Source of the DNA: Silvanigrellales bacterium
GTDB lineage: Bacteria > Bdellovibrionota_B > Oligoflexia > Silvanigrellales > Silvanigrellaceae
Length of the DNA: 32,741 bases
NCBI GenBank assembly: GCA_020247005.1
Contig: JADCJN010000082.1
Coordinates: forward strand, 1-32,741
Direction of reading: 5' to 3'
Positions 25,770 through 32,741 of this stretch are shown one piece after another (the first letter of the stretch is position 1; each line of letters starts with the position of its first letter). The position numbers and the translations under genes were made by a program. Under the pieces are notes generated by a model. The model ran no database searches, was not told the origin of the DNA, and saw nothing but the letters and a program-made list of their open reading frames with translations.

Positions 25770-26213
25770 TCACTCGAGCGCAACGTCGGGTTTCTTCGAG
25801 AGTTCATCTTTCATCGCTTCGCTCAGAATGCCATCGGCAATGCGGCCCGCATCGGGTTTGTATTCGCCGCTTGCAATGCGCTTCTTGAATTCGGCGACCT
25901 TGTCTTCCCGCACGTCGGGTGTTTCATCGACAAGCGCCCTGGCAAGGCTCATTTCCTTGGCTCGCGGAGAAATAGACACGGCAGCCGCGTCTTTCACCAA
26001 CGGGGTTGCCCCGACTTTCGCATACCCTTGTGTGGCCGATTTCAACGCGGAAGACGCAGACGTCGCCGTGGCTGAAGCCGCCGTTGCCGCCGACGCAGCA
26101 CCTTTCGCCGCTGCCGAGCCCGCCGCCGAGCCCGCTGCGTCCGAGCCTGCCGCTTTCGGTGGTGCTGCGGCACCGGAAAGGGAAGGTGGGTTCTTCACGT
26201 TCGAAATGGCCAT
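25770..26213 (-). CDS. flgM: Anti-sigma-28 factor FlgM with Ala-rich extension
   Basis: 147 residues from the ATG at 26213 with AGGAGG five bases upstream. The C-terminal half carries the FlgM consensus: VSISPRAKEMSLARALVDE, then VREDKVAEFKKRIASGEYKPDAGRIADGIL, the helices that clamp sigma-28 (FliA). The N-terminal 75 residues contain a low-complexity stretch of Ala, Ser, Gly and Thr (about 15-70) not seen in the usual 90-100-residue FlgM. FlgM holds sigma-28 until the hook is finished and is then exported. It is the first gene of the hook-junction operon. Confidence 0.85.
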   Translation of the reverse strand: MAISNVKNPPSLSGAAAPPKAAGSDAAGSAAGSAAAKGAASAATAASATATSASSALKSATQGYAKVGATPLVKDAAAVSISPRAKEMSLARALVDETPDVREDKVAEFKKRIASGEYKPDAGRIADGILSEAMKDELSKKPDVALE

Positions 26214-26292
26214 GGTCTCCTCCTGCGTGCCCGTGTTCCCCACGTTAACACGCTCTCGCGGCAAACTTGAGGCCAGAGTTGCCCAGGGGGCC

Positions 26293-26308
26293 GTCAAGGG
26301 GCGTGCCA
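26293..26308 (-). promoter_or_regulatory. Possible sigma-54 (RpoN) promoter for the flgM operon
   Basis: On the minus strand the sequence reads TGGCACG, four bases, TTGAC, beginning at 26308. The -24 element matches the RpoN consensus perfectly and the spacing is correct. The -12 element has GA instead of the conserved GC, so activity is uncertain. Transcription would start near 26282, about 70 bases before the flgM ATG. Confidence 0.35.
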
Positions 26309-26358
26309 ACTGGGAACGTTTTGGTGTCGGAGCAACCACCCTCTCTTTGTGCCGCGGG

Positions 26359-26388
26359 TTGAGGGGCCTTTGGCCGCTATGCTAGATT
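26359..26388 (+). promoter_or_regulatory. Possible promoter with leaderless start for the Omp85-like gene
   Basis: TTGAGG (26359-26364) and TAGATT (26383-26388) are separated by 18 bases. The predicted start of transcription falls at about 26395, next to the ATG at 26396. No ribosome site precedes this ATG, so the message may be leaderless. Confidence 0.3.
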
Positions 26389-26395
26389 GCCTGTC

Positions 26396-27811
26396 ATGTG
26401 TCTACAGCGACTTCCTTTTCGTATTTTGCGGCCGTTTCTGGCTCGCTTGGCCGCGGTCACCGTGACGTCATTGTGCGCAGGTGCCCTGCCTCTCTATGCG
26501 CAGTCTCCCGAGCCGCCTTCCGATGTTTCACTGGAAACCTTGTCGACCCCGCACTTCGGACGGCGAGTCAGCCGTATTGAAGTCTTTGGAAACGCAAAGA
26601 CACGGACGAGCTTTTTGCTCAGGCGTCTTCTTTTGAGCGAGGGCGAACTCTTGCGTCCTGGTGAGGTCGAGCGCTCGGTGCAGAACCTGAAGAACACGAA
26701 GCTGTTCAAAACCATTCGAGTGGAATTCGTGCCCGTCGGCGACGCCGAAGTCGTTGTGCGTCTTTTTGTTGACGAACTCTGGACCACCATTCCCGTTCTT
26801 TTGTTCTCGACGGGAGGCGGAAGCGTCCTCATTTTGGCCGGCATGGTGGAAGCGAATCTGTTTGGCCACGGCGCGGTGGGTTACCTCACCTACCAGTACC
26901 TCGATGGCGCGAACTCCTTGACAGGCCAGATGAAACACCCCGACGTCTTCGACACGGGGTTCGAGGTGATGCCCTACTTCTGGCTCGAAGAAAAAAACAA
27001 CGAGGTGCGAACATACAACAAAGAAACAAAGTTGCTCGGAGGATTCACCTCGCACCAGCAAACTTACGGAGCCACACTGCGAAAAACGCTTTCGCTCAAT
27101 ACTCAAATTTTGCCCGTTGTGACCCCCGGAATTGGGGGGCGCTATTCCGAGTGGCGCTTCACCGACGAGCAGCTATCCAGTGAGGCGAAAGAAGCGAACA
27201 GAAAAAACGATTTTCCCACTCCCACGCAGAACGCACGCGCCTATGGCTCGGCGGAACTGCAATTGGGGCGTGTGGACTTCAATGGCAACCTGGCCGACGG
27301 TGCCACTTTCCTCTATAGGTACACGCTCGGCGCATCTGTTTCGAAAAACTCGGGCCCTTTCGAGGAACAGTTCATTACCGCGCGTTACTATCGCACGCTT
27401 CCTTACGACGTGCTTCTTGCCGCCCGTTATGAATGGCAAAGGCGCACATCGGCAAATGCCGGCGATGAAGACATGCTGGGGGGGCTTTTCCATGTGCGCG
27501 GACTTCCCAACGACATCTTCCGTGGGCAAACACTCTGGATGTTGAACGTTGAAACGCGGCGCATTGTGAGACGCCAACAATACGTTCATTGGCAGCTCGT
27601 GGCATTCACCGACGTGGGCGACACGGGTCGCACCCGAACCCAAACGAGCGTGGACTACCGGCCTAACGGCGCCGCCCACAGCGTGGGAGGGGGCGTTCGC
27701 GCGCTGTTTCCCGACATCAGTGAGCTTGCCGTGCGCCTTGACTACGGGTGGCTCGTGGCTCCGTTCCGAGCCTCGGGCCTCTCGCTCGGTCTCGTACAGT
27801 TTATCCGCTGA
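26396..27811 (+). CDS. Omp85-family outer-membrane protein with a single POTRA domain
   Basis: 471 residues from the ATG at 26396. A TTG three codons upstream is possible but has no ribosome site either. A signal peptide precedes the YAQSPEP cleavage region (about 35). One POTRA domain follows (about 58-127): VSRIEVFGNAKTRTSFLLRR, then ERSVQNLKNTKLFKTIRVEF, then the VVVRLFVDE strand. The remaining 340 residues form a barrel with alternating aromatic strands and the HVRGLPNDIFRG segment, which matches the VRGF/Y loop signature of the Omp85 superfamily. It is much shorter than BamA, with its five POTRA domains, so it is more like TamA-, FhaC- or patatin-associated variants. Its role could be protein insertion or export. 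It is divergent from flgM and convergent with the methyltransferase gene. Confidence 0.8.
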   Translation: MCLQRLPFRILRPFLARLAAVTVTSLCAGALPLYAQSPEPPSDVSLETLSTPHFGRRVSRIEVFGNAKTRTSFLLRRLLLSEGELLRPGEVERSVQNLKNTKLFKTIRVEFVPVGDAEVVVRLFVDELWTTIPVLLFSTGGGSVLILAGMVEANLFGHGAVGYLTYQYLDGANSLTGQMKHPDVFDTGFEVMPYFWLEEKNNEVRTYNKETKLLGGFTSHQQTYGATLRKTLSLNTQILPVVTPGIGGRYSEWRFTDEQLSSEAKEANRKNDFPTPTQNARAYGSAELQLGRVDFNGNLADGATFLYRYTLGASVSKNSGPFEEQFITARYYRTLPYDVLLAARYEWQRRTSANAGDEDMLGGLFHVRGLPNDIFRGQTLWMLNVETRRIVRRQQYVHWQLVAFTDVGDTGRTRTQTSVDYRPNGAAHSVGGGVRALFPDISELAVRLDYGWLVAPFRASGLSLGLVQFIR

Positions 27812-27814
27812 TTT

Positions 27815-28786
27815 CTACGTCGAATTTTTTCGGCACACGATACGGAAGTCGTTGGCCAAAGACGATGGCAACGAAACAAAGCCGGCAAGGCGCGAGAAGA
27901 CTTCCGTCATCGCGACAGCAGAGGCCTTCCGCGAAGTGCTCAAGAAGTCATGTGAGGCCTGCACTTCAATGCTTTTCAATTCGCTGTGCGGCAAAATGGG
28001 GCGCGTGAGCCTCTCCACGCACGTTCGCTTGTTCTTGCGTTCACTTCCTGGCAACAGAAATCGTTTCTTCAGAGCCAATTTCATGTGGAAGGGTTTGAAC
28101 TCCTCGACCTGGAATCCGCTTCTCGACAAAAGCGCCTCCACCCCAGCGCGCGAAAAGAAATTGATGTGTCCCTCGTTGTAAGTGGTGACCCGCTCGTTCC
28201 CTTTCTTGCGCAACTGAACCGAGGGGTAGGCGTCCACCCGGCCGTTGGGAAGAGTCAGAATCAGTTTCCCGTTTTCGGCGAGGAGGCCATGCGCGGCCTT
28301 CAGAAACTTTTCCGGGTCGGGCTCGTGCTCAAGCACATTGTTGGCCAAAATCACTTGAAACGGCGCAGGCAAATCCGCACTGTCGTAAAGAAGGCCCTGC
28401 GTGACGTTCAAGCCCTTCGAACGGCAAAAGGAGACGCATTCGCCATCGAATTCCGTTCCAGCCACGTCCCACCCCGAGGCCTCGCGGAACCCTTCCATCA
28501 TGCTGCCAATAGAACAGCCAACATCAAGAAATCGCCCTGTAGCCCCTAGGGCATACGAGCGCGCCAGGGCGGCCCCTCTCCTTTTGTTTTTTGCATGGGT
28601 GCGAAAGAAGTCGCGCCGATAATCGTCGACGTAGCACGTCGCAATTTCGGGTCCCGTTGGACGCGGAGAAAAAGAATAGCTGCCACAGGCCGCGCACTCC
28701 ATCAGGGGTTTGGTGACCTCACGCGAGAGGCAAAGATCGGTGACAAAAGCCGGTGAGGCTGCGGAGCCACAAAATCGACACGACAT
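27815..28786 (-). CDS. Zinc-ribbon class I SAM-dependent methyltransferase
   Basis: 323 residues from the ATG at 28786, with GGAGGG five bases upstream. Two CxxC pairs (CRFCG and CAACG, about 25-30 residues apart) at the N-terminus form a likely zinc ribbon, followed by SPRPTGPEIATCYVDDYR. A class I methyltransferase core follows: motif I FLDVGCSIGSM, acidic end of strand 2 GTEFD, ANNVLEHEPDPEKFL and LILTLPN. This layout (metal ribbon, then Methyltransf-type core) resembles enzymes acting on cell-surface sugars or peptides. The substrate is unknown. The tail after residue 230 is basic and helical. Its stop is three bases from that of the convergent Omp85-like gene. Confidence 0.8.
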   Translation of the reverse strand: MSCRFCGSAASPAFVTDLCLSREVTKPLMECAACGSYSFSPRPTGPEIATCYVDDYRRDFFRTHAKNKRRGAALARSYALGATGRFLDVGCSIGSMMEGFREASGWDVAGTEFDGECVSFCRSKGLNVTQGLLYDSADLPAPFQVILANNVLEHEPDPEKFLKAAHGLLAENGKLILTLPNGRVDAYPSVQLRKKGNERVTTYNEGHINFFSRAGVEALLSRSGFQVEEFKPFHMKLALKKRFLLPGSERKNKRTCVERLTRPILPHSELKSIEVQASHDFLSTSRKASAVAMTEVFSRLAGFVSLPSSLANDFRIVCRKNST

Positions 28787-28836
28787 TCCATCCCTCCACG
28801 CGGGGCTACACTTGACGCAAGACTTCAAAAAATCAC

Positions 28837-28905
28837 CCTAAAAAGCGAGCTGCAACGTAACGATTCTGCCCTCGGAAAGCAACGAGGCTGGGCTCTCGCT
28901 TCCCC
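28837..28905 (-). terminator. Possible terminator after the hydrolase gene
   Basis: On the minus strand AAGCGAG and CTCGCTT can pair across about 45 bases. An inner CCTCG/CGAGG hairpin lies inside the loop and five T residues follow the outer stem. The long loop makes this weak. Confidence 0.25.
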
Positions 28906-28931
28906 TCTCTCAGGTCAGGCTATGGGCTCAC

Positions 28932-29996
28932 TCATTCGGGGTGAGGCGAACAGCTTGCAAAATACGAACGCATCGACTCGTGGAGGTTTCGCCGCACCGT
29001 GTCCGATTCGTTGAGAATGCCGTGGCGCGCTTGTGCAAAAAGTTCAAGGCGACACTTCGGATTCTTCGCGCAGAGCCTCGCTTGAGGTTCGGGAAGAACA
29101 ACGGAGTCGAGACCCGCTTGGGCAACACGGGTGGGCAAGGGCGCCAGAGTTTCGAACGACTCGAGCTTCGACGTTGCCTGAAACGCTGATTTCAGCCAGC
29201 CATGGCTCTTCCCACCGTGGCGAAACTCGGAGTGCGACTTCCAGTACTTCTGCTCTTCCTCCCAACGCATCGGGTCGCTCGTTCCAGAGTGGACGCCGAA
29301 GGGCTGGGAGCGCCAGTCACCTTGACCCGGAAAATAACGTTTGCAACGGCCCACAAGGCATCCCAGGTCTGCGAGAAAGGCAGCCAACCACCGTGGCGCT
29401 CGACCGGTGTTCAAGCCGACCATGGGCGCAACCGCGAAATGGGAACAAAACTTCGAAAATCGATTCTGCAAATAAAGGAACGAGACAGCTCCACCCATAG
29501 AAGATGACAAAAGCGAGAGTGCCTTGGCTTTTGCACGGGGCAACACCAGAGTATCAACAACCGCATCGAGGTCGGAAACGTAGTCGTCGAAGCTGTCGAC
29601 GTGAACCATTTCTTGCCCGTACCCAAGACGTGTTGAACGCCCTTGTCCACGGTGGTCGTAACAGAACACCGCATTGCCCTGCTCGTGCAGAACCTTGTGC
29701 GTCTCCCACAGGGCTTCACACGAGTTCGCGGTCCCAATGACATGCAAGAGGAGCGCCTTGCTTCCGCTCCTGGGGTAGTGCCTCCATGCCAGTTTCACTT
29801 CGCCCAGTCTTTCCAGAAAACCGACTTCGGCAGACGCGAGAAACGCGGAGCGTTGCGCTTCCCTGTCTGCTGTCTTTTGCAGGACAGGCGCGAAGTCTTC
29901 CCCCCGAGCAACTGCCGTTGGGCAAACCAACAGCCATGAGCCGACAAGCAACGACGCGAGCGCACTCGCAAATTCTGCTTTATTTTTCGCCGTCAT
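28932..29996 (-). CDS. Secreted alpha/beta hydrolase, lysophospholipase/monoglyceride-lipase-like
   Basis: 354 residues from the ATG at 29996. A Sec signal peptide covers about residues 1-33 (LLVGSWLLVCPTAVARGED). The core follows the PldB/monoglyceride-lipase plan: CYDHRGQGRST near 112, nucleophile elbow SSSMGG (Ser166), acid candidate Asp297 and late His325 in ARHGILNESD. Two deviations stand out. The oxyanion HG is HVIGT, and the first Gly of the GxSxG elbow is Ser. The gene overlaps the end of the upstream lipoprotein gene by 17 bases, so the two are probably coupled. The product is probably periplasmic or secreted and may split membrane lipids or esters. Confidence 0.82.
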   Translation of the reverse strand: MTAKNKAEFASALASLLVGSWLLVCPTAVARGEDFAPVLQKTADREAQRSAFLASAEVGFLERLGEVKLAWRHYPRSGSKALLLHVIGTANSCEALWETHKVLHEQGNAVFCYDHRGQGRSTRLGYGQEMVHVDSFDDYVSDLDAVVDTLVLPRAKAKALSLLSSSMGGAVSFLYLQNRFSKFCSHFAVAPMVGLNTGRAPRWLAAFLADLGCLVGRCKRYFPGQGDWRSQPFGVHSGTSDPMRWEEEQKYWKSHSEFRHGGKSHGWLKSAFQATSKLESFETLAPLPTRVAQAGLDSVVLPEPQARLCAKNPKCRLELFAQARHGILNESDTVRRNLHESMRSYFASCSPHPE

Positions 29997-31917
29997 TGCT
30001 TCCCAATTTGGAAGGTGACAACGGTGAGAGCCCTGGGGTTATGCCACCCACTTGGTGAAACTGGAGCGCGACAATCTCGGCACCATTCTCGAGAAAGACC
30101 TTGGTCATCGTATCGTGCGACCGTCGAGGAAGAATAGAGTTGCGACTTAAGACACCCGCGAAAAGTGAGCCCACAAAATTCTTCGGACGAACGAACTCGT
30201 TGCGGTTCTTAAGATTCTTGGCCCAATCGGGCCGCACGAAATTGAGATTCGTAAAAAGTTCTTCTTTCATGTTTGTCTCGGAGCCCATAAAAAAATTCTC
30301 GAGACGCACCCAATCGGGCGAAGCGGCGCTCTTCATCGCACTGCGGAGTCGTGTGGCTTCCTCGAAGGCCATCGCCTCATCGGCGCTAAAGAGGCGTGAC
30401 AATCCCAAATACATGCTCTGAATCGAATCTTGAGCGCAGGAGTTGGCCGCCGAGATAACCGAAACGCCGTCTCCGGAACCCACGCGGTAAAAACTCATCA
30501 CGCGTTCGAAATCGGAGTCAAGAACGTCCCAGGCAGACGAGAATTCACCATCCGCATAGGTGTTCGTAAGAGGAGGGAACTTAATGAGGAGATCGGCGAT
30601 GGGGCGCAGGTAAGCCCATCCCCTGTGAACGTTTCCGAGGTAATGCGACCAGTCCATGGTGCCCGCAACAATTTGCTCGCCGTTAAGGCCGTAAATCTGC
30701 TTGTATTCAATTTGAACGCTGGGACTTCCTTTGAAGAAGGGATCTTCAACAAGTTCGCCGAGCCCAATGGCGAAGTGTCCAGACCTGAGTGGGCTCTTGC
30801 GTTCCGCTTCGCCGTTGACAGCAAACCAAGAAAACAGGTTCAGGACGACGAATTTGTCACCCATTTTCCAGCTCGCGGAATGGCCTCCCGCAGCGTGTGG
30901 GAGCATCGTCTGAGTGATTTTCCCTTGATTCTCTTCGAGGCGTTTCGTGTCCCAAAGATGCCTTTCGAGCCAGTCTTTCGCCATCGCGTTTGGTGTCTCG
31001 CCACGGACAGCTTCCGACGAAGAGGGAGCCTGAGGCGCAAAGGCAACGGCCTTGCGGGGCAAAACCGCCTGAATGAGAAATTCACCTTTGGGCGTCGGAA
31101 ATCCGTAGACGTACCATCCGTCATTGTTCATCGGGCTCTTGTCGATGTTCTCGAGGGTCGATTGAGGACGTGCGTTCTTCGTGTTTTCGATGTTGGCGTT
31201 GGCAATGGGTTGTCCGAAAATCCGAAATTTCTGGGCAATTTTTGGCGCGGACGTGTGACTCAATGGCAATGGAAACGAGAACGTCATTGGGGTCGTTGAG
31301 AAGCCGCCATTGAGGTATGGAAAAGCCTTGACCTCTCCTGGCGCAGTGCTTTCTCCGAATTTCACGAAGGCTACATGGGAGCCGGAAATTTGAACAGGCG
31401 CCTTGCGAATTTCGAGGGTGTTGGAGGAGTCTGAAAACTGAGCATCCTTCAAGCGGACCATCATGTCGCCCAGGTCGCGATTCGCAGCCAGTGACTCTAA
31501 CGGCCCCACGTTCTTCAGGCCGTTGAGTTTCCACGGTGCGGGGATTTTTCCCGGAACTCCCGCCTTCTCGCCGACCCATTTCTTCACGGCCGAAGTGAAT
31601 TCAACGTCAACACCAGGTGGCCGGGTGTCTGGCGACCCGACCCAGCGGAGTGAGACCACCTTGAAGGTCCATTCGCCCCCCACATTTGCAGGCTCAAGGG
31701 ACTTGTTCGGGGAAGTGTGGACCTCGAAGTCGACAGACTGATCGTCTCGACGCACTTCAGGAAAAATCAGCCGCCCCGACCATGGAGCGATGGGGACGAT
31801 GCCTTCAACCGCCACGCTCGTGTTCGCGTCCTTCACGGAGGTGTTGAAATTCCTCGCTTTGCATCCGATTGAAACGAAAAGAAACAGGCTGCAGGCGACA
31901 AATTTCCGCGTCTTCAT
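29980..31917 (-). CDS. Large lipoprotein, candidate circularly permuted papain-like (NlpC/P60-type) domain
   Basis: 645 residues from the ATG at 31917, with GGAG five bases upstream. The signal MKTRKFVACSLFLFVSIGC gives lipidated Cys19, followed by KARNFN, the shared signature. The N-terminal half (about 30-330) is beta-rich and unrecognised. The C-terminal half has SGHFAIGLGEL (His381) followed about 113 residues later by ANSCAQDSIQSMYLGL (Cys494). The His-before-Cys order resembles permuted NlpC/P60 (YaeF/YiiX-type) enzymes, in which the His strand precedes the Cys helix. This is inference from pattern only; the domain could be inactive or unrelated. The gene ends 17 bases inside the hydrolase gene, so the pair is likely made together in the envelope. 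Confidence 0.7.
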   Translation of the reverse strand: MKTRKFVACSLFLFVSIGCKARNFNTSVKDANTSVAVEGIVPIAPWSGRLIFPEVRRDDQSVDFEVHTSPNKSLEPANVGGEWTFKVVSLRWVGSPDTRPPGVDVEFTSAVKKWVGEKAGVPGKIPAPWKLNGLKNVGPLESLAANRDLGDMMVRLKDAQFSDSSNTLEIRKAPVQISGSHVAFVKFGESTAPGEVKAFPYLNGGFSTTPMTFSFPLPLSHTSAPKIAQKFRIFGQPIANANIENTKNARPQSTLENIDKSPMNNDGWYVYGFPTPKGEFLIQAVLPRKAVAFAPQAPSSSEAVRGETPNAMAKDWLERHLWDTKRLEENQGKITQTMLPHAAGGHSASWKMGDKFVVLNLFSWFAVNGEAERKSPLRSGHFAIGLGELVEDPFFKGSPSVQIEYKQIYGLNGEQIVAGTMDWSHYLGNVHRGWAYLRPIADLLIKFPPLTNTYADGEFSSAWDVLDSDFERVMSFYRVGSGDGVSVISAANSCAQDSIQSMYLGLSRLFSADEAMAFEEATRLRSAMKSAASPDWVRLENFFMGSETNMKEELFTNLNFVRPDWAKNLKNRNEFVRPKNFVGSLFAGVLSRNSILPRRSHDTMTKVFLENGAEIVALQFHQVGGITPGLSPLSPSKLGSNDGEK

Positions 31918-32110
31918 GGGCACTCCGTCGTTCAGCGTAGGTGAATGAACTTACGGATTCTAATGCATGTGCGCACCGCCAACGTCGGAATTTTGAATCC
32001 CCCCTCATCTGCCAGCATTTTGACTTTAGAGCGCTCTCTTTTAGTCCTTCTCACGCAAAGAGTTGAACTTGGGCGACCTCCTTGACACAGACGAGCGGGG
32101 GGATTGCCCT

Positions 32111-32548
32111 TTATCGAGGATTTGCCAGCTTTAATCGAACAATATCTCTTAGGTTGTACTGGTCAATGGGCGTTTCCACGATCACTGTCTCCAGGAAAAG
32201 CGTGACCTGTGCACCTACGTTTCCGTAAATTAGGTTTTGGGGCTTGTTTGGGTTCTGGGGAGAAGTCCCAAGCACGCTGATGTATTTTGGAAGAATTATG
32301 ACACTTGCGTCTAATTTATAGGGTGTAAAGGTTTGTAAGACTTCGCAGTCCTTGACCGTCAATCCACTCACATAGAAACGCGGAAGCGCTTCAACTGTGC
32401 AAGATGCTGAAAAAACGATGCCACCCCGAAATGCTTGCAAGTTCTCATCAGATGGGAAAACAGTGAGCCCCGAGGCGTCGCCTTGGCCTAAGGAAGAGAC
32501 GACGGAGGATGCAAGAACAATTGAGAACAGGCTTGAGCGGACAGACAT
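32111..32548 (-). CDS. Small secreted protein of unknown function
   Basis: 145 residues from the ATG at 32548, with AAGGA seven bases upstream. A signal peptide (MSVRSSLFSIVLASSVVSSLG, cleavage near GQG or ASG) is clear. The mature part of about 120 residues is rich in beta-type hydrophobic patterns (FYVSGLTVKDCEVL, SVIILPKYISVLG, VTLFLETVIVE) with two cysteines (SASCTV and VKDCEV) that may form a disulfide. No family was recognised. The 193-base stretch between it and the downstream lipoprotein gene holds no gene and no clear terminator. Confidence 0.65.
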   Translation of the reverse strand: MSVRSSLFSIVLASSVVSSLGQGDASGLTVFPSDENLQAFRGGIVFSASCTVEALPRFYVSGLTVKDCEVLQTFTPYKLDASVIILPKYISVLGTSPQNPNKPQNLIYGNVGAQVTLFLETVIVETPIDQYNLRDIVRLKLANPR

Positions 32549-32622
32549 GGTACTTTCCTTTTTGTTTTTGCATATTTCGAAAACTCGAGAACCCTTCTCG
32601 TGTGTTCGTCGTGCCACCGTCT

Positions 32623-32741
32623 TCTACACAGTGAACAGGAAAGAAGGTGTGTCCTGAAATCCACCCCACTTGTCCTTCGCGATGAAATTGTGCTGGAAAG
32701 CGTCTTCAGTCCTGAAGGCCGAATGGGCCTTGAACACCGCC
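32623..32741 (-). CDS. C-terminal end of an unidentified protein (5' truncated at window edge)
   Basis: A minus-strand frame enters from the right edge and stops at TAG (32623-32625). The last 39 residues include HSAFRTEDAFQHNFIAKDK and end PSFLFTV. Codon third positions are mostly G or C, unlike the competing plus-strand frame here. The gene would precede the small secreted protein by 75 bases. No family can be named from this fragment. Confidence 0.5.

Noticed and set aside
32630-32741. Plus-strand frame from GTG at 32630 running off the right edge
   Set aside because: It has no ribosome site and poorer third-position composition than the minus-strand frame over the same bases.

Overview
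The window is gene-dense, moderately GC-rich DNA from a Gram-negative, flagellated bacterium. The signs are lipoproteins with SpII signals, a porin, an Omp85-family barrel protein, TatC and a flgM-flgN-flgK-flgL cluster. Gene content and the style of the lipoproteins would fit a Bdellovibrionota/Oligoflexia-like or other deltaproteobacterium-related lineage. That placement is inference and no single gene fixes it. No rRNA, tRNA, CRISPR array, insertion sequence or phage gene was seen, and no stretch over 300 bases lacks a gene.

Left part (1-8.4 kb): the tail of an unknown gene, then a secreted alpha/beta-hydrolase lipoprotein. Convergent to it is a minus-strand group: an HPF-like ribosome-associated protein, an Nfu-type Fe-S scaffold and an Mrp/ApbC Fe-S carrier ATPase. 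Next come a minus-strand porin with a good promoter and a near-perfect terminator, and a divergent three-domain Xaa-Pro aminopeptidase P.

Central part (7.1-19.1 kb, all minus strand): a small secreted protein, polA, tatC and a lipoprotein of unknown function lie head to tail. Upstream of them is lysS. Upstream of lysS is a tight five-gene transporter operon: a LolD/MacB-type ATPase, an FtsX/MacB-type permease, then a metal-binding protein, ATPase and membrane permease of the ZnuABC type. Overlapping ATGA junctions and short gaps suggest that the two ABC systems are made together, probably for zinc or another transition metal.

Right part (19.1-32.7 kb): a divergent MnmC/MnmD-like tRNA methyltransferase and a lipoprotein with an NlpC/P60-like domain and a threonine tract. 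Then comes the flagellar hook-junction operon flgM-flgN-flgK-flgL, which ends in a membrane PAS histidine kinase and has a sigma-54-like site in front. A divergent single-POTRA Omp85-family protein, a zinc-ribbon methyltransferase, a secreted alpha/beta hydrolase overlapping a large lipoprotein, a small secreted protein and a truncated gene at the edge complete the window.

The most unusual signal runs across the whole window. Four otherwise unrelated lipoproteins, at 0.3, 8.3, 20.2 and 31.8 kb, share a short signature directly at the lipidated cysteine, C-x-x-R-x-F-(N/G). This looks like a lineage-specific lipoprotein tag, possibly a sorting or surface-export signal.
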